From positions 1-64,000 of the forward strand of contig CAJNDS010000710.1 of assembly GCA_905221605.1 (NCBI GenBank): a DNA stretch of 64,000 bases, in the 5' to 3' direction. This DNA is from Symbiodinium natans (lineage: Eukaryota; Sar; Dinophyceae; Suessiales; Symbiodiniaceae). The notes below the pieces were generated by a model, which was not told where the DNA came from, searched no databases, and saw only the letters and a program-made list of their open reading frames with translations. Shown here in pieces: positions 59,133 to 64,000 of the stretch. Both the position numbers and the translations under genes were made by a program. The first letter of the stretch is position 1; every line of letters starts with the position of its first letter.

Positions 59133-59790
59133 CCAACTCTCTAAGACAGCGATTTCATGCTGCCGTTTGTGCCTCCTACTAGTGCCATTTTTACAGCATA
59201 GTTGCCAAGCATGTGCAGTCTCATATGTCAACGCGGCCGACATCGGTCAAGGTGATTCCCTCGATTCTTCTGCTGCACAATGCCATATTTTGATGAGACG
59301 CTGCTCCAAACACAATCGCCTGGCAAGTCTGTCCAAACAACCAAGGTGTGACTGGTGCAGCCGCAGTGCAGCCTGAGAAGACTGGCGCTGCATTCTTCAA
59401 CAACTCATCGTGCTGGAGGAACTAGTCATGCTGGTGCAACGAATCATGATGGCACCACCACACTATCGCGCAGATGAAAAAAAACACCGAACATGATCTA
59501 CTTTTCTTTCGCGCAATGAAAAAAAACACCAAACATGATCTACTTTTCTTTTACTTTTCTTCCGGGTGGAGAATGCCTTCAGTCTGTGCTCTGTGCCTTT
59601 GCTGAGATGTGGGGTGACAAAAACCACCGAGTCGGGAATGTGGCAAACAAGCTCCAAAATCGCTTTACTTCGGAAACGAGTCTTGCACTTGCAGATACAA
59701 GATACTGACTACTCTTAGGTTTGCCCTTTGCGCCGCCCTCAGAAGTAGGAGCCGGTTGTAAATGGTGCTGACTACTATCTTGCTGCGGTC

Positions 59791-61108
59791 TTACTTCGTC
59801 GTGCCGCAGCTACCGTCCTGGAACCCACCGCACAAAGCCATTGCGGCACCTCTGACGTTGTGGTCGAAGGGCCACACCCACACCAGCAAGGAAACGGCCA
59901 CCAGCCCTGTCAGGCAAAAGACTGCGCAGCTATCTACTGGAGACACTGTGGAGACTACCCAAATCGGGGCCTCCAGTGATGCCGTAGCGCACGAAGTCCT
60001 TGATAGGCAGCATCCGCTCGACGTTTCTCTTCCCGCACGACAAGGGCTCGATTTTGGGAAGTATCGACCGAAGACGCTCTGTCAAGAGAACGTCAGCCAC
60101 CAGCTCATCCACGTCCATCACGAAGGCCAAGGCCACAGCGTTCAGGACAATGTCCGACAGGTTGACTGTCTGCGCAAGATAAATGCACCCAATAACTCCC
60201 AACCAGCCCATGACCAGAAGCCTTGGAAGGATGAGAAAGACCAGCGCCATGATTCTTTGGAATGGCCGCATGCCAAGTATCTTAATGTTGCCATCTGGAT
60301 CCCTGACCAGGAACTCATCACCGTGGGAGAGGCTTGGAAGATGTATCACAGCCATGGCCTGTTCCACACAACGTCGGTACTCGACCATGATGGTGAACAC
60401 CCACAGGATAATGGCCAGCGCGCTGAGGATGTAGCCTCGCTGGGTCTGTCAAATAGCTTGGTGGCTTGGGGCCTGGCAGGTGTCACATGGGGGAAATACG
60501 AAAACATAAAGGCTCTGCACAAACATGAATATGCTTTCTCCGGAACCTGGAACAGGCATGTACAAATAGGCGTACATCAACTTGAACTCCTCCTGTTCGA
60601 AAGACCATAACTCTTGATTGCAAAGTCGTCTGAGAAGACTCTCGCCCGAGGCACCATCGAACGCACTCGATGGGTGCGCGTTCTGCACACGCCACCTCAG
60701 CATCTCTTCCACAGTGCCTATGGTGAAGGGGCTGTCCAGCATGTCGAAGGCGACTGTGAATACCAAGGCCAGCTGCAACAGCAAGTTCAGGAGACAGCCG
60801 CAGCACAAAATAATCCTGTCTGTGACGTTCGACACATTAAAGAACAGCAGCAGGGCTGCATCTCACATAGATTGATCGAACTCATACAGTGCATTGCTGT
60901 TGTTCTCATTACATTCTTCCGGCACTTCCGCAACTGCCACCTCAACGCAGGGCTTAATACCCTCAATGGCCGTCGATGCGCTGTGTCCGGCGCCCTGCTG
61001 CAAGACTTGCTTCAAGCATTGCTCCAATTCGCGTATGCGCTGCTCGTGGGACTGGACCATCTCCGCCAAGGACCCATTCGCATTGTCCCCCTGAGGCGAA
61101 ACAGCCAT
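59791..61108 (-). CDS. Gene E: multi-pass membrane protein of a dinoflagellate-type family, with two in-frame TGA codons
   Basis: Starts at ATG 61108 (MAVSPQGDNANGS). A coiled coil (MVQSHEQRIRELEQCLKQVL) is followed by an acidic stretch and FDQSM, then an in-frame TGA (60865-60863), then DAALLLFFNVSNVTDRIILC and span 1. A second in-frame TGA (60451-60449) precedes YILSALAIILWVFTIMVEYR (span 2), then IMALVFLILPRLLVMGWLGV (span 3), LSDIVLNAVALAFVMDVDEL (span 4), and after a probable short GC-AG intron FCLTGLVAVSLLVWVW (span 5) and a TAA at 59793-59791. 'NAVALxFxxDxDEL' is a pattern I associate with uncharacterised dinoflagellate membrane proteins; function unknown. The intact frame on both sides of each TGA argues for a recent pseudogene, recoding, or missed splicing. 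Confidence 0.65.
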
Positions 61109-61114
61109 GTGAGG

Positions 61115-61389
61115 TCAAGGCTGGGCTCTCTCGCTCTCGCGCTCTCTCGCGCTCTCTCGCGCTCTCTCTTCTTCTACCCAGCGAAGAGGCCCTCCCCAGT
61201 CTCTCTCTCTCTCTCTCTCTGTTTCTCTTCTTCTTCTACTTCTACCCAGCGGAGAGGACCCCCCAGGGGGGAGCCCCCGGCCACTACGGCCCGCTGCTCG
61301 GTTCTCTGTTTCTCTCTCTCTCTCTCTTCTCTCTCTCTTCTCTCTCTCTTCTCTCTCTCTTCTCTCTCTCTTCTCTCTCTCTTCTCTCT

Positions 61390-61428
<39 letters not shown>

Positions 61429-61438
61429 CTCTCTCTCT

Positions 61439-61440
<2 letters not shown>
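61115..61440. repeat. (TC)n-rich tract upstream of gene E
   Basis: CTCTCTCT and TCTCTCTTC repeats in two blocks (61118-61225 and 61308-61440) separated by a GC-rich 60-base stretch that itself repeats (CTACCCAGCGAAGAGG and CTACCCAGCGGAGAGG). Confidence 0.92.
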
Positions 61441-61483
<43 letters not shown>

Positions 61484-61600
61484 TATTTTTTAGTTTTTTT
61501 ATTTACTGTTTATCTTTTACCTTATTTACATATATATATATATGTATATATATGTCTAGATAGATATAGATATAAATATAGAGAGATACGTATATAATCA
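61440..61600. repeat. (AT)n tract and AT-rich flank
   Basis: About 38 bases of alternating AT, followed by TATATATGTATA-type sequence to about 61600. The most AT-rich part of the window. Confidence 0.95.
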
Positions 61601-61743
61601 CAATATGCATACCTACACTTGGGGATTGAAGCACATGTGCAAGCGTTCGATGCGCCCAAGAAAACACCCATCTTTGCAAAAAGACTGCCTGACGCTTAGA
61701 AGGCAGGGAAATCTTGCACCACGAAACAATCAGCAAGAGCAAC

Positions 61744-61858
61744 GGTTTACGGTTTAGGGTTTAGGGTTTAGGGTTTAGGGTTTAGGGTTTAGGGTTTAGG
61801 GTTTAGGGCTTCGGGTGTAGGGTTCAGGATTTAGGGTTGGGGGTTTAGGGCCGTGGGT
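61744..61858. repeat. Interstitial TTTAGGG telomere-type repeat
   Basis: About eight perfect TTTAGGG units followed by degenerate ones (TTCGGG, TGTAGGG, TTCAGGA). The perfect core is typical of plant and dinoflagellate telomere sequence, here internal. Confidence 0.93.
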
Positions 61859-62811
61859 TTGAGAGCGGCAAGAGGTGCATCATTGACTGTCGTTTGAGCT
61901 TGCACACTGCTTTCCCGTTCCTCCTCGGGCATGTCCCCGCCAGGCTGGTCCAGCTTGGACATAGGCATGGCAGCGACTGGAAGCCGTTAGTGGTTGAGCA
62001 GCCTAGATGCCTGAAAACGGCTGTTGCACCGTGCTGCTGCTCCTTCACCCCAGAAACGCCACAAGCTGCTTTGCGATGCTGCAATGTAATCAATCAAAGA
62101 TGCTTGCAAATGGAGGCAGCTGCATGGACACGCAATCCTCCGAAAAGACAATCGGCGCATTAACCTTTGCCCAGGGCAGGATGGATTTCTTGCATTTCTC
62201 GGCCCTCCCCGAACGACCTTCCCGAGCACGAGCAGGGCTTATTTTTCTGGTCAGCCAGCAGTCCGCCGCCGGGAACTTTCTCCACGTCAGGCACACAAGT
62301 CCGACATTTCGGAGACTTACCATCACTGTTCGCATGATTGCAATCCATGCTGGCTCAGCCATGCATGTAGGCATTTAGAAGGCATGTGACAGGTCGTCGA
62401 CTGCATGACAGGCCGTACGACAAGGGGAGCAACCGCTAAGAAAGAAGATGTTTCTGGGGTGGCCCGTGCGTTCATGCTGCTGAACTTAAACTGCCTGACT
62501 GTCCTGGGAGCAGGACCACAACACCGGTCTCTGCTAAACACAGTACTGCCTTTCAGGGTTGATGAATCCAAAACGCATCAATGCAGAACATGCATCACAT
62601 ACATCTTCTAGTACATATACATATATACACACATTTGTGGATGTGTGCATATACATGTATATACACTGATATTTGTGGATGTATGTGTCAGGCAAGACAA
62701 TTTGCGAAGGCACAAACCCGTATATAGGGCCACTAGGGATATGGCACCCGGACATCAAAAAAGCTATCATGACAAACGAAATACTCAGAAGTTGCTCCGA
62801 TGCACCTCAGC

Positions 62812-62850
62812 CCCTAAGCCCCTAAACCCTAAGCCCTAAACCCTAAACGC
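62812..62850. repeat. Interstitial CCCTAAA repeat (opposite orientation)
   Basis: About five CCCTAAA/CCCTAAG units, opposite in strand to the 61.7 and 63.0 kb tracts. Confidence 0.88.
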
Positions 62851-62961
62851 CCGGGACAGTTTCGATGTCCAATAATGCAGCCCGGGCCAAGGGGCGCCAG
62901 GATGTTGAGCCGCTTCGGCTCCATGTTCAGCCGACTCGCTCACTTCGTGAGTCGACTTCGG

Positions 62962-63075
62962 GGCTTAGGAGGGCTTAGGGTTTAGGGTTCAGGGTTCAGG
63001 GTTTAGGGTTTAGGGTTTAGGGTTGGGGGTTTAGGGTTTAGGGCTTAGGGCTTAGGGCTTAGGGCTTGGGGTTTA
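62962..63075. repeat. Interstitial TTTAGGG repeat
   Basis: About 14 units of TTTAGGG and variants CTTAGGG, TTCAGGG, TTGGGGG. Confidence 0.92.
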
Positions 63076-63567
63076 CAGTCGGGTGCCTGCCGTAGGGCCC
63101 TCCCGGAGCTTCAATCCTGAAGACTCTTCTCCAAGCGCTTGAGCCACCGGGGCCCAGCAAACAAATAGCCCACGATGCAGGCTTCGGCACCTTAGTGAGA
63201 CGCTGATCAATGTCGAGTCCAGGGCTTGGGGCCTTTGTGTTTCGGGCTTTCGAGCTCCCACAATATGCGCGTCCCACTTCTCGAGCTGCATACACAACCA
63301 ACACAGGTTCCATGCAGCACTAGAATTGCAAGGAACCCTGCTAAGCTGAAAGCATCACCTGACTGACCCGCGATGGAGACATGGGCTGAAAAACACTGCT
63401 CAAGGGACTCAAGGTGGAACCCTTACAAGAATTATACGGAAAAGATTGAAGGCCCCTTCTAAGGGTCCCTTCTACCCCTTCAACTGCTAATGTGGACATT
63501 CGACTACACTGTGTTTTTGGTATGATGAGAACCTTCGCTCATTTCCCGCCCGATATCTGGGGAATAG

Positions 63568-63602
63568 TCAGGGTTTAGGGTTTGGGATTCAGGGTTTAGG
63601 CT
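63568..63602. repeat. Short TTTAGGG repeat
   Basis: Four imperfect units (CAGGGTTTAGGGTTTGGGA and flank). Confidence 0.75.
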
Positions 63603-63604
63603 AT

Positions 63605-63845
63605 CTTCGCTTGTGCCTGTGAACCAACCCACATGACAGCCAAACAGTGCGGCGAAGCCACAAAAAGCAGGCAACGGGAGCAGCTCGTCTTTCTCCTCAG
63701 CGATGACATCGGTGGATAGCCCTACAACCCAAGCCCACCCAAACCCATGTTCTCCCATGTTCTTCAAACTCCCAAGCGTCGGAGAAGTAGAAGCAAACGT
63801 CAACCAAGCTGGACATCAGCACGACCATCAGCACCTGAAGAGGCT
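63605..63845 (-). other. Possible exon of a further minus-strand membrane protein at the right edge
   Basis: On the minus strand, QVLMVVLMSSLVDVCFYFSD (from about 63843) and GLSTDVIAEEKDELLPLPAF then GFAALFGCHVGWFTG (about 63705-63620) look coding and hydrophobic, in two frames, as if split by a short intron. No junction was solved. Confidence 0.3.
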
Positions 63846-64000
63846 GTGGTACCGTTGATGTTACCTACAACCTAACAACTACAGCTCATGACAAGACCCC
63901 CCCTTGTTCGGGGTTCAGGGTGCTTCTGGGCCTTTGGACCATGAACACATCTTGGCTGCATCCAAGTCCTTGTGCCGCCTCCTCTCAAAATCTCGTATGG

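Larger units (their letters stand above)
61860..63560. other. Intergenic, nothing beyond telomere-type repeats
   Basis: No domain-bearing or splice-linked frame on either strand. Short AT-rich ACATATA repeats at about 62610-62680. Confidence 0.5.

Noticed and set aside
58319-59376. Thr-His and Cys-Val repeat frames of up to 296 codons.
   Set aside because: Artefact of the CA/CACAGA microsatellite.

Overview
This 64 kb window looks like nuclear DNA of a dinoflagellate; no species can be named. The evidence is internal. Every convincing gene lies on the minus strand (a one-way gene array). The genes are broken into many exons by short introns, and some junctions only make sense with GC or GA donors and AG|G acceptors (for example 32995-32809 and 53391-53336). 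TTTAGGG/CCCTAAA telomere-type repeats occur inside the sequence, and intergenic DNA is full of satellites. No bacterial, viral or transposase gene was found.

Layout, read right to left in the direction of transcription. 61.1-59.8 kb: a multi-membrane-span protein of a dinoflagellate-type family with two in-frame TGA codons. 58.4-57.25 kb: a cysteine-rich protein of unknown family. 55.7-51.95 kb: a SNF2-type ATPase with a RING finger between its two helicase lobes (RAD5/RAD16/HLTF/SHPRH type). 50.7-48.3 kb: a satellite with about 48 copies of a hairpin-forming 22-mer. 45.6-43.5 kb: a second satellite whose two ends are inverted copies of each other. 43.3-24.7 kb: exons of one very large mosaic surface receptor or channel-like protein with an animal-like domain set: three CUB-like exons, four MAM domains, a seven-blade RCC1-like set, an SRCR domain, six Kelch motifs, repeated 'LCWC' cysteine modules, ephrin-receptor-like (GCC2/GCC3) cysteine repeats and a multi-pass membrane part. 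18.0 kb to the left edge: a second giant gene, still open at position 1. It encodes a short N-terminal tail with one EF-hand, a single membrane span and then more than 4,000 residues dominated by helical repeats that match no family I recognise.

The strongest candidate for something undescribed is that left-hand gene. It holds two tandem copies of a block of about 4.3 kb (roughly 12.3-8.3 kb and 8.0-4.0 kb). Most paired exons have diverged strongly, yet one pair (8929-8317 and 4620-4008) is about 99.5% identical, with similarity starting sharply at the splice acceptor. This points to recent exon-limited homogenisation. The mosaic receptor shows a similar near-identical internal duplication (36096-36454 and 37144-37502). 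Together the two large genes suggest a locus of fast-evolving, modular cell-surface proteins, but their function is inference.

Exon limits are given from reading frame and splice-site inspection. Where a junction was worked out exactly this is stated; otherwise treat limits as good to about 30 bases.
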